Positions 23,659-32,260 of a stretch of DNA of 64,000 nt are shown here, piece by piece. Position 1 is the stretch's first letter. Every line of letters starts with the position of its first letter. The position numbers and the translations under genes are program-made. The DNA is from Magnetofaba australis IT-1. Lineage in GTDB: Bacteria; Pseudomonadota; Magnetococcia; Magnetococcales; Magnetococcaceae. The notes below the pieces were generated by a model. The model saw only the letters and a list, made by a program, of their open reading frames with translations. It did not search any database and was not told the DNA's origin. The stretch spans positions 26,137-90,136 of the forward strand of contig NZ_LVJN01000012.1 of the NCBI RefSeq assembly GCF_002109495.1. Reading direction: 5' to 3'.

Positions 23659-25965
23659 TCACGGCGCATTTCCATCGACCATTTCACTTTCAGCCACCGT
23701 GTAGAGGGTGATGGGCTTGGGCGTGCCGCTGGGTTGGGTCCAAACCAGGACATCACCGGCCTCCACCAGCTCGGAGAGGATTTCGTCCCGCTCCCGTTTG
23801 GTGAGGAATCGCGACTTGCGGCAGAGCTGGCTGCGGTTGATGCCGCCCGCACCGGATTTGCGGATGATCTCCAGCACCCGTTTGTGGTTGTGCTCGACCT
23901 GGTTGTCGGCCACATGCCGCTCCACCTGCTCGATGACGGTGGCAACGCTGTGCTGCACCAGCCGAATGGCCCAGGAGGCGTCCGCTTCCCGAATGACAGG
24001 CTGTTCCGGATCGAAGGAGACGGCCCGCACCAGGGCGATCTTGGCGGCGTTCTCGCCGATGCGGCTGAGCACCGAGGTGTAGGGCGTGCCCCGGGCCTGC
24101 CGCAAACGCTCCGTCACCTCGTCGCTGAGGCTGCGGAACAGCTCCCGCGCCTGGGGTGAGATGGTCGCGGTCATGGGATTCACGGCGGTTTCCGGTCCGG
24201 GGAGCATCCCCGCCAGGTTGCCTTCCCCGGGTTTTCCGCCATCGGCGATGCGCTTGATTCCCTCCATCAGCGATGCAGGCGTTTCCCGGACGGCCCGGTT
24301 TCGGTTCTCCTCGGGGTAATCATCCTCGGTCTGGAGAATGATGAAGCGGGCCAGGGAGCCGTCCCCCACGTTGGCCGATTGCAGGGCGTTCCAGAAATGG
24401 TTGGGGGTGGTGGTGCCGTAGATGCACAGGCAGGGCTGGTTGATGTCCTTGCGCGGATTCTTGCCGTCCCGGCCCGCGTATTCCGTCCCCAGGAACAGGC
24501 TGCCCGCCGCCGTGAACATTTCGGTCATGATGTCCAGGATGTCGGTGATGTGGCGGGGACTGCGGCGGCGGTCGGCGGCGGCGTGGAGAAACATGCCGAA
24601 CTCGTCCTGCTGGAACAGGATCGCCGGTTGCTGATGAATGGCGTTGAGCAGCCCCGCCCCCGAGGCGATGCGGTGTCCCCCCAGGAATCGCCCCAGCCCG
24701 GCCTCCATGAACAGCTCGTTGATGATCTCCCGGCTGTGATTCTTGCCCGACCCGCTGTCGGCGATGCCCACCACGTACAGGTTGGTCCGCAGATTGGTCT
24801 CGGTGCGGTAGCGCCGTCCCATGATCGCCCCCAGGGCGCACAAGGCGTTGCCCAGCGCCAGGACCGGCTGGGGCCGGGTGGCGGTAGCCAGCATGTAGTC
24901 GATCAGCTCCTTCAACACCCCGTCCACGTCCAGGGGATCGAAGCCGGGATCGGGGAAAGCCTGGACCTGCTCCTCCTGCGCCGGTTGCTGCTTTCCGGCT
25001 TGATCGATCAGCCGTTGCGCCGGGTGGGGTCCTGCCAGACGCGGAATCGACGCCGCCACCTCTCTGGGATGGGATACGCCGGCGTTGATGCCGCTGGCGA
25101 TGGTGGCCCGGGCCTCCCGTTCGGTGAGTCCCGCCGCCATGGCCGCCGCCATCAGGCGGGATTCGGCGGTCTCCTGGGGCAGTTGTCCGGAGCCGATCAG
25201 GGTGCCGAGGGCGAAGGCGGCGGTATTGAGGGTGTCGTTGCGGCATCCCGGAGGCGCGGACGCCACCTTGGCCACCTCCCCCCGGAGGGCGGCCTCGGCA
25301 TAGGCCTCTCCGGCATGGGCGGCGTGAGGCATGGGATGCGCCACAACGGTCCGTTTCGGTCGCATCTCCTGGGGCAGCATGGCAAGGGCCTGCTCCAGAA
25401 AGCGGCGCACCTCCGTCTCCGATGTCTCCGGCAGCTCCTCCAGGACGATCTCCGTCAGGCATCGCACCGGCCACTGGTAGGGTTGGCCGGTTTCCGGATG
25501 AATGGCGTAGGCCACGAACTGCTGACCCTGGCAAAGCACCTCCAGCGGATGCGCCTTGATCCCCTTGAAGGGGGTGGCGGTGCGGTAGACCAGCATGCGT
25601 TTCGGGGGTCTGCCGATGCGGATGGCCGGCGTCTGTCCCAAGGTTTCGAAGGCCAAGGCCTGAATGCGGTCCGAAAGCCCGGCATCGTCGGCGATGTCGA
25701 TATCCACCCCGACGATGAAACCGCCGGCGATGCCGATGCCGGCCTCCGGCCATCCCTTCCACGCCGCCAGCTCGATGTCGGTGGCACCACGTTCGCCGTG
25801 CTTGGTCCAGCCGGGATAATCCACCCACTGTCCACGTTGGAACCGGCCCGGTTTCTTCTCGCCAGGCATGATGGGCAGGATGGGGTAGCCGTTGGCCAGC
25901 AGCCGGTCGCCGTATTCGTGCATGAAATTCCGGGCCATGGCCACGACCTCAAAACGGGATGTCAT
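23659..25965 (-). CDS. PrimPol-DUF3987 primase-helicase
   Basis: This 768-residue replication protein has an N-terminal archaeo-eukaryotic-type primase/polymerase domain: LANGYPILPIMPGEKKPGRF, AAWKGWPEAGIGIAGGFIVG and the metal-binding VDID (87-90). The C-terminal half is a DUF3987-type helicase/ATPase with a GIADSGSGKNH P-loop (400-410) and LFQQDEFGMF as Walker B-like (about 449-458). It would prime and unwind phage DNA at the adjacent candidate origin. MARNF at 25938 is a good alternative start; the longer start overlaps the upstream gene by 17 bases. Confidence 0.88.
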   Translation of the reverse strand: MTSRFEVVAMARNFMHEYGDRLLANGYPILPIMPGEKKPGRFQRGQWVDYPGWTKHGERGATDIELAAWKGWPEAGIGIAGGFIVGVDIDIADDAGLSDRIQALAFETLGQTPAIRIGRPPKRMLVYRTATPFKGIKAHPLEVLCQGQQFVAYAIHPETGQPYQWPVRCLTEIVLEELPETSETEVRRFLEQALAMLPQEMRPKRTVVAHPMPHAAHAGEAYAEAALRGEVAKVASAPPGCRNDTLNTAAFALGTLIGSGQLPQETAESRLMAAAMAAGLTEREARATIASGINAGVSHPREVAASIPRLAGPHPAQRLIDQAGKQQPAQEEQVQAFPDPGFDPLDVDGVLKELIDYMLATATRPQPVLALGNALCALGAIMGRRYRTETNLRTNLYVVGIADSGSGKNHSREIINELFMEAGLGRFLGGHRIASGAGLLNAIHQQPAILFQQDEFGMFLHAAADRRRSPRHITDILDIMTEMFTAAGSLFLGTEYAGRDGKNPRKDINQPCLCIYGTTTPNHFWNALQSANVGDGSLARFIILQTEDDYPEENRNRAVRETPASLMEGIKRIADGGKPGEGNLAGMLPGPETAVNPMTATISPQARELFRSLSDEVTERLRQARGTPYTSVLSRIGENAAKIALVRAVSFDPEQPVIREADASWAIRLVQHSVATVIEQVERHVADNQVEHNHKRVLEIIRKSGAGGINRSQLCRKSRFLTKRERDEILSELVEAGDVLVWTQPSGTPKPITLYTVAESEMVDGNAP

Positions 25966-26143
25966 CGGCCTGGAGCCGGGCGAGTTCGTCCAGGTAGCCG
26001 GTGACGGCCACCTCGATCAGGGTCAGGTACTGCTCCACCGTGAAGGTGGCCAGATCGGTCGCGGGCAGGCTCTCCAGGTATTCGCCGGCCATGGCGGCCG
26101 CATGTTTCAAGGCGGCCTGTTCCTCGGGCGTCGGGTCGATCAT
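25949..26143 (-). CDS. Small phage replication-region protein
   Basis: This 64-residue acidic, helical protein starts MIDPTPEEQAALKHAAAMAG and ends DELARLQADDIPF. Its ATG overlaps the stop of the helicase gene (4 bases) and its stop lies within the primase gene start, so it is translated between the two. No family is recognised. It could be a helicase-loader-like adaptor, but nothing in the sequence proves that. Confidence 0.6.
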   Translation of the reverse strand: MIDPTPEEQAALKHAAAMAGEYLESLPATDLATFTVEQYLTLIEVAVTGYLDELARLQADDIPF

Positions 26144-27732
26144 GTGACGGTCTCCAGAAATTGGGCGTCCACCACCTCGACGAACCGGTCGGAACGGCGG
26201 ATGGCGATGCGGTCGGGGATGCGCAGGTGATCCACCAGCTTCATGGCCTCGTCGATGCTGGCCGGCATGGGCAGTCCCAGGGGGGCGCGGCGGGACCACC
26301 AGCGGGCAGCCTGACGTTTGGCCCAGCCGGTGTGCTCCAGGCAAACCCACTCCTTGTGCCAGTTGAAGCCGCAGAGGTATTCCACCCGCAGCGAGGGCGG
26401 CTTGCCCTCCTTTTCGTGGCGGCGGTAGGCGATGTCGTAGACGCGGACCCATTCGGGCCGGTCGTCGGACAACACCCGTTCCGTGGTGGCGCTGGGGGCG
26501 ATGCGCAGTTCCGGTGGCGGAAATTCGTGTCCGCATTCGGTGCAGTGGCGAACGGCGGCATGGTTGATGGTGTTGCACTGGGGACAGGGTTTGACCGGGG
26601 CCTCCCCGTCACCCTCCTTTTCCTTGGAGCCCGAGCGCACTTGGTCGATGGGCCCGTGCCGGGAGACGTTGCCGGCGAAATCCAGCACCAGGCAGTCCTT
26701 CTTGCCGGGATGCAGACGGGTGCCGCGTCCGGCAATCTGCACGTAGAGCCCGGCGGATTTGGTGGGGCGCAGCATGGCGATGAGGTCCACTGCCGGGGCG
26801 TTGAACCCCGTGGTCAGAACGTTCATGGCCGCCAACGCCCGGATCTCCCCCCGCTTGAACGCCTGGACGATGGCGTCCCGCTCCGCCTTGGGGGTGTTGC
26901 CGAAGATGCACTCACAGGAATGGCCCCGGGCGCGGATGGCGTCCCGCACATGCTCGGCGTGGGCGACGCCGGAGCAGAAGACCAGCCACGCCTGACGATC
27001 CTTGCCGTAGGAGATGATCTCCTCGACGGCGTCCTGGGTGACCGGATCCAGATCCACGGCGGCTTCGAGCTGACTGGCGATGAACTCCCCGCCACGGGTG
27101 CCGACGCCGGTGACGTCCAGTTGTGTTTCGGTCTGTTTGCTCACCAGGGGGCAGAGAAACTCCTGGTCGATGAGGTCGCGCACTGACGCCTCATAGGCGA
27201 TGTCGTCGAACAGGGCGTCTTTCCCCTCATGGAGCAGGCCGGAATCCATCCGGTACGGGGTGGCGGTGAAACCGACGATCTTGAGGGTGGGATTGATGCG
27301 CTTCAGGTCCTCCAGAAAGCGCCGGTACATGGTGTCGCTCTTCCGGGGAATGAGATGGGCCTCGTCCACCAGCACCAAATCGCAGCGCTGGATGTCGTAA
27401 GCCCGTTTGTGGACCGATTGGATGCCGCAGAAGAGCACCTGGGATTCGGTGTCCCGGCTGTTCAGTCCGGCGCTGAAGATTCCAGCCGGGGCCTCGGGCC
27501 ACAGGCCGATCAGCTCGGCGAAGTTCTGCCGGATCAGCTCACGGACGTGGGTCAGGACAATGATGCGGGTGTCCGGAAAGCGCTCGATGGCCCCCCTGAT
27601 GAAATAGCCCATCACCAGCGACTTGCCCCCGGCAGTGGGGATCACCACCAGGCAGTTGCCGCCGTTCTCCTCGAAATAGGCGTAGATGGCATCGTGGGCC
27701 TCCTGCTGGTAGGGGCGCATGGGGTGCGACAT
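26140..27732 (-). CDS. SF2 DEAH-box helicase
   Basis: This 530-residue superfamily 2 helicase has Walker A PTAGGKS (32-38), DEAH (123-126), FTATPYR and the C-terminal RecA-like domain with LTTGFNAPAVDLIAMLRPT and QIAGRGTRLHPGKKDCLVLD. A CPQC...CTEC zinc knuckle follows near residue 390, then a distinct C-terminal domain with YLCGFNWHKEWVCLEHTGWA. Such proteins are common in replication modules of siphoviruses. It lies between the PD-(D/E)XK nuclease and the primase-helicase. Confidence 0.92.
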   Translation of the reverse strand: MSHPMRPYQQEAHDAIYAYFEENGGNCLVVIPTAGGKSLVMGYFIRGAIERFPDTRIIVLTHVRELIRQNFAELIGLWPEAPAGIFSAGLNSRDTESQVLFCGIQSVHKRAYDIQRCDLVLVDEAHLIPRKSDTMYRRFLEDLKRINPTLKIVGFTATPYRMDSGLLHEGKDALFDDIAYEASVRDLIDQEFLCPLVSKQTETQLDVTGVGTRGGEFIASQLEAAVDLDPVTQDAVEEIISYGKDRQAWLVFCSGVAHAEHVRDAIRARGHSCECIFGNTPKAERDAIVQAFKRGEIRALAAMNVLTTGFNAPAVDLIAMLRPTKSAGLYVQIAGRGTRLHPGKKDCLVLDFAGNVSRHGPIDQVRSGSKEKEGDGEAPVKPCPQCNTINHAAVRHCTECGHEFPPPELRIAPSATTERVLSDDRPEWVRVYDIAYRRHEKEGKPPSLRVEYLCGFNWHKEWVCLEHTGWAKRQAARWWSRRAPLGLPMPASIDEAMKLVDHLRIPDRIAIRRSDRFVEVVDAQFLETVT

Positions 27733-27741
27733 GGCTGCCTC

Positions 27742-28689
27742 CTACGCCTGCGCCGGGCAGGGCGGCCCGTTGCGCCAGAGGTTGCCGTCCGGAAAGCGGT
27801 ACAACACCCACTCCTGGCTGGCGTCGGCGTCGATCTGTTCGCCGGCGACCAAGTCGGGAATGAACAGGTGGTGGCCGCAACCCTGGCGTTGATCGGCGAT
27901 GGCGACGACCTGATCCCACCGGGCGCAATGCCAGGTTCCATCGGCAACCGGCGTGACATGCAGGCAGGTGCGGCAGTTGATCTCCGGCATCTCCCCCTCA
28001 TGGCACAAGCCGTGATGGGCGCAAAACCGGCACTGGTACCAGGAGGCATCCTCGCTGATGCGCGCCGGGGGATGGGCGGCTTCGATGATCCGGCGCGCCT
28101 TGGCCAGCAGCCGTTCCGCCTCCGCCGGTTCGGCCCGGATCCGTTCGGCATGGAGTTCATCGGTATCCTTGCAGACCGCCAGATACAGGGCCCGGGTCAT
28201 GCCGGTCAGGGCCATGTAGATCTGCATCTGGGCGAAATGCTGCGGCTTGGCCAGCCGGACGCCCTTGGCCTTCAGTTCGTTGAAGGATTTGGCGTTGTGG
28301 GTCTTGAACTCGCAGACGTGCCAAGTCTTCGGAGCCTCCGGAACGCCCAGCGCCACCCCATCCAGGCTGCCGCCGAAGTGGCCGCCATGGGCCTCCACCC
28401 GCCACTGGCGTCCGCTGTCCGGATTGACGTCCAGGACAGTGACGCCGATGCGGCGCAGGTTGGCCACCAGACGCTCCTCTTCGCGCTGGCCGGTCTCGAA
28501 CAGCCGCAGCATCCGCCCGGAGAACGCCGACCGGGTGGTCCAGTGGAAGTCCAGCCACAGGGCGCGCTCGCACTCCTTGCCGATGAGCGAAGCACCCAGG
28601 TGGGCGCGGAACCCATCCTCGGCGTCCGCCTCGTAGGCGGCCATGATGGCCTGTACCGTGGCCGATTGCGGTGGCGGCAGCTTGGCCAT
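27742..28689 (-). CDS. PD-(D/E)XK nuclease (Cas4/RecB-like)
   Basis: This 315-residue protein starts MAKLPPPQSATVQAIMAAYE. The nuclease core is seen in GGSLDGVALGVPEAP and HVCEFKTHNAKSFNELK, which provide the D...E-x-K residues, preceded by LGASLIGKECERALWLDFHW. The C-terminal cysteine clusters (CRFCAHHGLC, CRTCLH) may bind zinc or an Fe-S cluster as in Cas4/AddB. It probably acts in phage recombination with the P-loop ATPase and DUF669 protein. The ATG at 28689 overlaps the stop of the next gene upstream. Confidence 0.82.
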   Translation of the reverse strand: MAKLPPPQSATVQAIMAAYEADAEDGFRAHLGASLIGKECERALWLDFHWTTRSAFSGRMLRLFETGQREEERLVANLRRIGVTVLDVNPDSGRQWRVEAHGGHFGGSLDGVALGVPEAPKTWHVCEFKTHNAKSFNELKAKGVRLAKPQHFAQMQIYMALTGMTRALYLAVCKDTDELHAERIRAEPAEAERLLAKARRIIEAAHPPARISEDASWYQCRFCAHHGLCHEGEMPEINCRTCLHVTPVADGTWHCARWDQVVAIADQRQGCGHHLFIPDLVAGEQIDADASQEWVLYRFPDGNLWRNGPPCPAQA

Positions 28690-29078
28690 CACCGGGCTCC
28701 ATGGGTATCCAGAAGGCGGTGCGCCTGATCCAGCACCGACCGCCATTCGTCATCGCCGTAATCGGGACGCACGGTTTCGATGATGCAGTCCTTGAGGCGG
28801 TAGCGGCGGTCACGGGAACTCCCCGGCAGGGACTTCATGTGCGCCTGCAACTCGGCGATCTCCCGGCGCTTGTGGCGCAAGGCGGTGCGGGCGCGGTGGA
28901 ACCAGTCCGGGTCCATGCGGGTGCGTCCGGCTTGGCAGGCCAGATTCTGGGCGGCGATCTGGTCCTTGATCGCCGCCGCATCGGTCTGCATGCGGACCAA
29001 CAGCGACTGGCACGCGGCCCGGTTATCGGGAAACGATCCCCCGGGGGGTGAGGATGTGTCGTGCGGAAATTGATTCAT
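28689..29078 (-). CDS. Phage hypothetical protein, helical
   Basis: This 129-residue protein is helical and charged, with MQTDAAAIKDQIAAQNLACQ, RTALRHKRREIAELQAHMKS and a C-terminal RRYRLKDCIIETVRPDYGDD. No family is recognised. Its stop overlaps the nuclease ATG, so it is translationally coupled to the recombination module. Confidence 0.6.
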   Translation of the reverse strand: MNQFPHDTSSPPGGSFPDNRAACQSLLVRMQTDAAAIKDQIAAQNLACQAGRTRMDPDWFHRARTALRHKRREIAELQAHMKSLPGSSRDRRYRLKDCIIETVRPDYGDDEWRSVLDQAHRLLDTHGAR

Positions 29079-29148
29079 CTTTCAGGCTCCATCTCGTCAT
29101 GCGCCCAGCGCCGGACCGTTCTGGACGGCCCGGCGCGACCTGGAAGGA

Positions 29149-29709
29149 TCACCCCATGCGCCGCCAGGGGGCGGTTCCCGTGTTCTGGGCCGGCGCGGGC
29201 TGGGGCTGGACGGCCTGGTTCTGCGGCGGGGTCGGCTGCTGCCGGGGGGCCTGATAGGTGGCGGGCGATTGCTGGGGGGCCGCGCCGGGAGGCGTCTGCA
29301 CGGGGGGAGCCGGTTGCCGTTGCTGGTTGGCGGGCTTGTAGCCCTTGACCTCGTTGTAGCCCGACTGCCCCACGGCCACCTTCACCAGCAGGGGCTGGAA
29401 ATGCAGCTCCTCGCTATCGGAAACCTGCATCCGTCCGATGGCGTGGCAGATGGCGGAGAGAGTACGCTGGGCAATCTCCACCGCCTGGCTGTTGGGGTTG
29501 ATGAGATTCAGGCGGTCGAACAGCTTGCCCCCGGCATGGGGACCGTTCACCACATCCATCTCCAGGAACAGGTACTGCCCTGTCCCCGCCTTGGTGGGGC
29601 GGAATTCGGAGTGGATGATCTGGGCCAGGTAATCCCCGGGCGGCAGGGTCTCCTGGGGGCGGTTGGGGTCCACCTGGGAGGCGTCGAAGGTATTGCCGAA
29701 GTTGGCCAT
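29149..29709 (-). CDS. DUF669 family protein (ssDNA-binding-like)
   Basis: This 186-residue protein begins MANFGNTFDASQVDPNRPQE and contains GDYLAQIIHSEFRPTKAGTG, YLFLEMDVVNGPHAGGKLFD and RLNLINPNSQAVEIAQRTLS, the DUF669 signature. Residues from about 130 on are a Pro/Gln-rich tail ending APWRRMG, like the flexible acidic tail of single-strand DNA-binding proteins although not acidic. DUF669 genes are usually next to RecA-like phage ATPases, as here. It likely binds single-stranded phage DNA during recombination. Confidence 0.88.
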   Translation of the reverse strand: MANFGNTFDASQVDPNRPQETLPPGDYLAQIIHSEFRPTKAGTGQYLFLEMDVVNGPHAGGKLFDRLNLINPNSQAVEIAQRTLSAICHAIGRMQVSDSEELHFQPLLVKVAVGQSGYNEVKGYKPANQQRQPAPPVQTPPGAAPQQSPATYQAPRQQPTPPQNQAVQPQPAPAQNTGTAPWRRMG

Positions 29710-29722
29710 GGTAATGGTCTCC

Positions 29723-30487
29723 TCAAGTCTGGTCTGGGATGGGCTGGCCACCGAGCTGCGCCTGCAGGGCGTTCCACTCCAGGGGCAGCTCGGGGGAGAG
29801 GTTGTAGCGGTTCTTGGCCAGGAAGGCGGGACGCTCCTGGGTGTAGAGCGCCCGCTGGCCGGTGCCGACGGCCCGGTTGACCTGCTTGCCGAAGCCGACG
29901 TTGGATTTGGTGGTGGCCACCTTGTAGTTGGCGAACAGTACGGCGTCGGAATGCTCCTGGATCAACGCCGCCGCCTTGGCGTGGAGCTTGATCTCGTACC
30001 GGTCGTAAGGCTCCGTCTCCGGGGAATCGAACCGCTTGATCACGGCGTGGGCGATCTGCACCACCCCCATGCCGCGTTCATCGCGCAGGCGGTTCAGGCG
30101 GGCGATGTACTCGTTGCGCCACAGGTCGATGGCGAAGGTGTAGCCCTTGCCGTAGCCCACCTCCTCGATGGAGTTGATCCCCTGCTGGCGGCAGACCTCG
30201 GCCCAGATGAGGGGCTCCAGCCAGTCGAGGCTGTCGATGACCGCCGTCTCATAGTCGTGGGGCTCGTTGATGAGGGCGTCCATGCCGGCCAGAAAATCCG
30301 GCAGGGTTCGGAACAGCGGGAAGACCGTCGCCTGGATCAGCCCCAAGCCATCCTCGGTGAGCAGGCCCACCGGATTGGGGGCGGAAAACCCGAAGGTGGT
30401 CTTGCCCACGCCGGCGGTGCCATAAACGGTGAGCAACGGCGGGCGCATGGATTGGGTGGTGCTCAGGGAAAGCAGCGAGATGGCCAT
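29723..30487 (-). CDS. RecA-like P-loop ATPase (Sak4-type)
   Basis: This 254-residue protein has Walker A YGTAGVGKTTF (22-32), a Walker B-like TAVIDSLDWLEPLI and VQIAHAVIKRFDSPE, the pattern of AAA_24/Sak4 single-strand annealing ATPases of phages. Sak4 anneals ssDNA with its SSB partner; the DUF669 gene next to it fits that partner. The start at 30487 overlaps the stop of the upstream gene. Confidence 0.85.
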   Translation of the reverse strand: MAISLLSLSTTQSMRPPLLTVYGTAGVGKTTFGFSAPNPVGLLTEDGLGLIQATVFPLFRTLPDFLAGMDALINEPHDYETAVIDSLDWLEPLIWAEVCRQQGINSIEEVGYGKGYTFAIDLWRNEYIARLNRLRDERGMGVVQIAHAVIKRFDSPETEPYDRYEIKLHAKAAALIQEHSDAVLFANYKVATTKSNVGFGKQVNRAVGTGQRALYTQERPAFLAKNRYNLSPELPLEWNALQAQLGGQPIPDQT

Positions 30488-30957
30488 CACGCGCCCCCCT
30501 TGATCTCGATGCGGAAGGAGGGTTTGCCGACCTTGAGAATCCGGGCGGCGGCGAAGGCCTGCTGGATGTGCGGAGGCCAGGCGGTATAGCGGCGCTCCTG
30601 CACTTTGTAGACGGTGTCCAGGTAGTGGCCGGGGTCCACCCCATCGCGCCGGATCTCCTCCGCGATGGCGGCCAGCTTCTCCTGGTCCCATTCGGGCTTC
30701 TTGGGCATGTCGTTGACGATGACGAAATGCCCGTCCTCGAAGCGGACGATGCCGGTGGGTTTACCCTGGTCCCGGCGGACGGCATCCGCCCGTGCGCCGA
30801 ATTTGAGCTGCTTGGCCTGATCCAGCAGCGTCTTGATCCGCTTGATCTCCTGGGCCTGAACCTCGACGGCGCTTTCCAGCTCCGCCAGCTCCAGGGTCTC
30901 CATGGCCGCCACCTGCTCGGCGCACATGGCGGTCAAAGCCAACAACGGTGTGTTCAT
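30487..30957 (-). CDS. Phage recombination-region protein, coiled coil N-terminus
   Basis: This 156-residue protein has an N-terminal coiled coil (ELAELESAVEVQAQEIKRIK, TLLDQAKQLKFGARA) followed by KPTGIVRFEDGHFVIVNDMP and a helical C-terminus (HYLDTVYKVQERRYTAWPPH). I recognise no named family, although such genes often precede Sak4-type ATPases. ATG at 30957 has AGGAG immediately upstream. It is the first gene of this operon; the 196 bp beyond it (30958-31153) hold no gene that I can support. Confidence 0.65.
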   Translation of the reverse strand: MNTPLLALTAMCAEQVAAMETLELAELESAVEVQAQEIKRIKTLLDQAKQLKFGARADAVRRDQGKPTGIVRFEDGHFVIVNDMPKKPEWDQEKLAAIAEEIRRDGVDPGHYLDTVYKVQERRYTAWPPHIQQAFAAARILKVGKPSFRIEIKGGA

Positions 30958-31153
30958 CTCCTGTCTCCTCATGTCCCATGCCCCCGGTTGATGGGGGAGC
31001 CGGATGGCCTCGGGGGCATGCCGGTCAACCCAGCCCGGCCATCCGCAATCCCTGAAAATCTGAAAAAACGATGCAGAAAAAATGCGTTGCCGTCGTCGCC
31101 GGAACCCTGGAAGGCATATGGCCTCCCGGTTTCGAACCGGCTTCAACCCACTC

Positions 31154-32002
31154 TCATCCGTTTGAATTCACGGCAAACCGCTCCTTCATGGGTTCCGCCG
31201 GACCCACATTGCGGACCGATGCCATCACTTTCCTGGTCAGAGCGGCGATATCCGTGGGCTCCAGCGGATCCAGGCCCAAAGCGCCGGAGGCCTTGGCGGG
31301 ATAGCCCCAGACATTGCGGTGGTCGGTGATCAAGGCGGTCTGAAGGGAGCCGTCCTTCCAGACGTCGGCCACGGAGAGCACCAAGTCCGAAACGCACATC
31401 AACTCGTGGACGACCTCATCCGGCAGGTCCGGAAATGGGCGGGAGTTCGATCCCACCATCTCGGTGGAAGACTTAAGCGGAAAGGTGATCCAGACGTGGA
31501 TGCCACGCAGGGAGGCGCGGAAGATCTGCCGCAGGAGGCGGATCAGCAGGGTGTTCTGCAGTTGGTGAAAGGCGGTGGTGTTGTCCTTCCCCAACCATTC
31601 GGGGAGTCCCTGGCAATGCCATTCGAGGATGGCCCGGATCCCCCATCCACGGATCAGGACATTCTCGACGTTTTCCGTGGGGTCGATCCCACCCATGTCC
31701 TGAAGGACCGAAGCGTGATGCTGGGAGCTGAACAGCAGGTCGCCATTCAAGGAGGGATTCCCGCCCCCGATGAGCACCGCCAGATCCATCAGGCCGGCCC
31801 AGTCATGCGCCTGCAGTGTCTGGCTTTGGAACTGGCCGTGGCCGAGTGTTCCCAATCCAGCATCGACCAGCAGGGCATTGGTGGTGGGGAGGCTCCGGAT
31901 CAAAGGCCAAAAGTCATGCTCCGGCGAAGAAAAGATCCCCCCTTTGATTCCCATCCTGTATGATGAGGAGCGGCCTCTGTCGGTCTGGGGTGATCCGTTC
32001 AT
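31154..32002 (-). CDS. Conserved-looking phage protein, NTPase-like without Walker A
   Basis: This 282-residue protein contains LPTTNALLVDAGLGTLGHGQ, ENVLIRGWGIRAILEWHCQG and FRASLRGIHVWITFPLKSST, then DLVLSVADVWKDGSLQTALI and HRNVWGYPAKASGALGLDPL. The alternation of strands and helices recalls RecA-like ATPases, but I see no GxxGxGKT. It might be a degenerate paralogue of the 29723 ATPase. It is the rightmost minus-strand phage gene and is divergent from the STAND locus. Confidence 0.6.
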   Translation of the reverse strand: MNGSPQTDRGRSSSYRMGIKGGIFSSPEHDFWPLIRSLPTTNALLVDAGLGTLGHGQFQSQTLQAHDWAGLMDLAVLIGGGNPSLNGDLLFSSQHHASVLQDMGGIDPTENVENVLIRGWGIRAILEWHCQGLPEWLGKDNTTAFHQLQNTLLIRLLRQIFRASLRGIHVWITFPLKSSTEMVGSNSRPFPDLPDEVVHELMCVSDLVLSVADVWKDGSLQTALITDHRNVWGYPAKASGALGLDPLEPTDIAALTRKVMASVRNVGPAEPMKERFAVNSNG

Positions 32003-32052
32003 GCTCCAGCTCCTCCAGCTGTTCCTGCGGCTGTGAAGAAGTTTGAAAAATG

Positions 32053-32111
32053 GCCGACCCGCCGCTTACGCATCGCTGGAAACCAGTCATCCGTACCTGT
32101 GACGGGTCGGC
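32053..32111. repeat. Inverted repeat in the divergent regulatory gap
   Basis: GCCGACCCG (32053-32061) and CGGGTCGGC (32103-32111) are perfect inverse copies 41 bases apart in the 258-bp gap between the phage gene and the STAND locus. The gap 32003-32260 contains no gene. Confidence 0.4.
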
Positions 32112-32188
32112 AGAGTTGGTCCGACACTTACGACGGAAACAGCTGCTTCTGGGGTATTGGATGGCATTTCAGGGGGGATGGAAATCGC

Positions 32189-32212
32189 ACATACCGTTAC
32201 GAAACGGTATGT
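32189..32212. promoter_or_regulatory. Perfect palindromic operator-like site upstream of STAND locus
   Basis: ACATACCGTT and AACGGTATGT are exact inverse arms around a 4-base ACGA centre. The site lies about 50 bases before the TTG start at 32261. This is the geometry of a dimeric repressor operator. The HTH-like N-terminal domain of the following proteins is one possible ligand. Confidence 0.6.
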
Positions 32213-32260
32213 AACGCCCTGTACGGATAACCTTGTCCGAGTGATTGAGGGGGGCTTGAG

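Noticed and set aside
23451..23945. A 164-codon minus-strand frame across the AT-rich block
   Set aside because: It overlaps the primase gene in another frame, is Ser/Arg-rich there, and its tail simply translates the AT-rich DNA.
31118..31145. T-arm-like sequence (minus strand GCCGGTTCGAAACCGGG), possible tRNA end or att site
   Set aside because: The 5' half, anticodon arm and a properly spaced CCA are missing; only the palindromic TTCGAA core resembles a T-loop. Not called.
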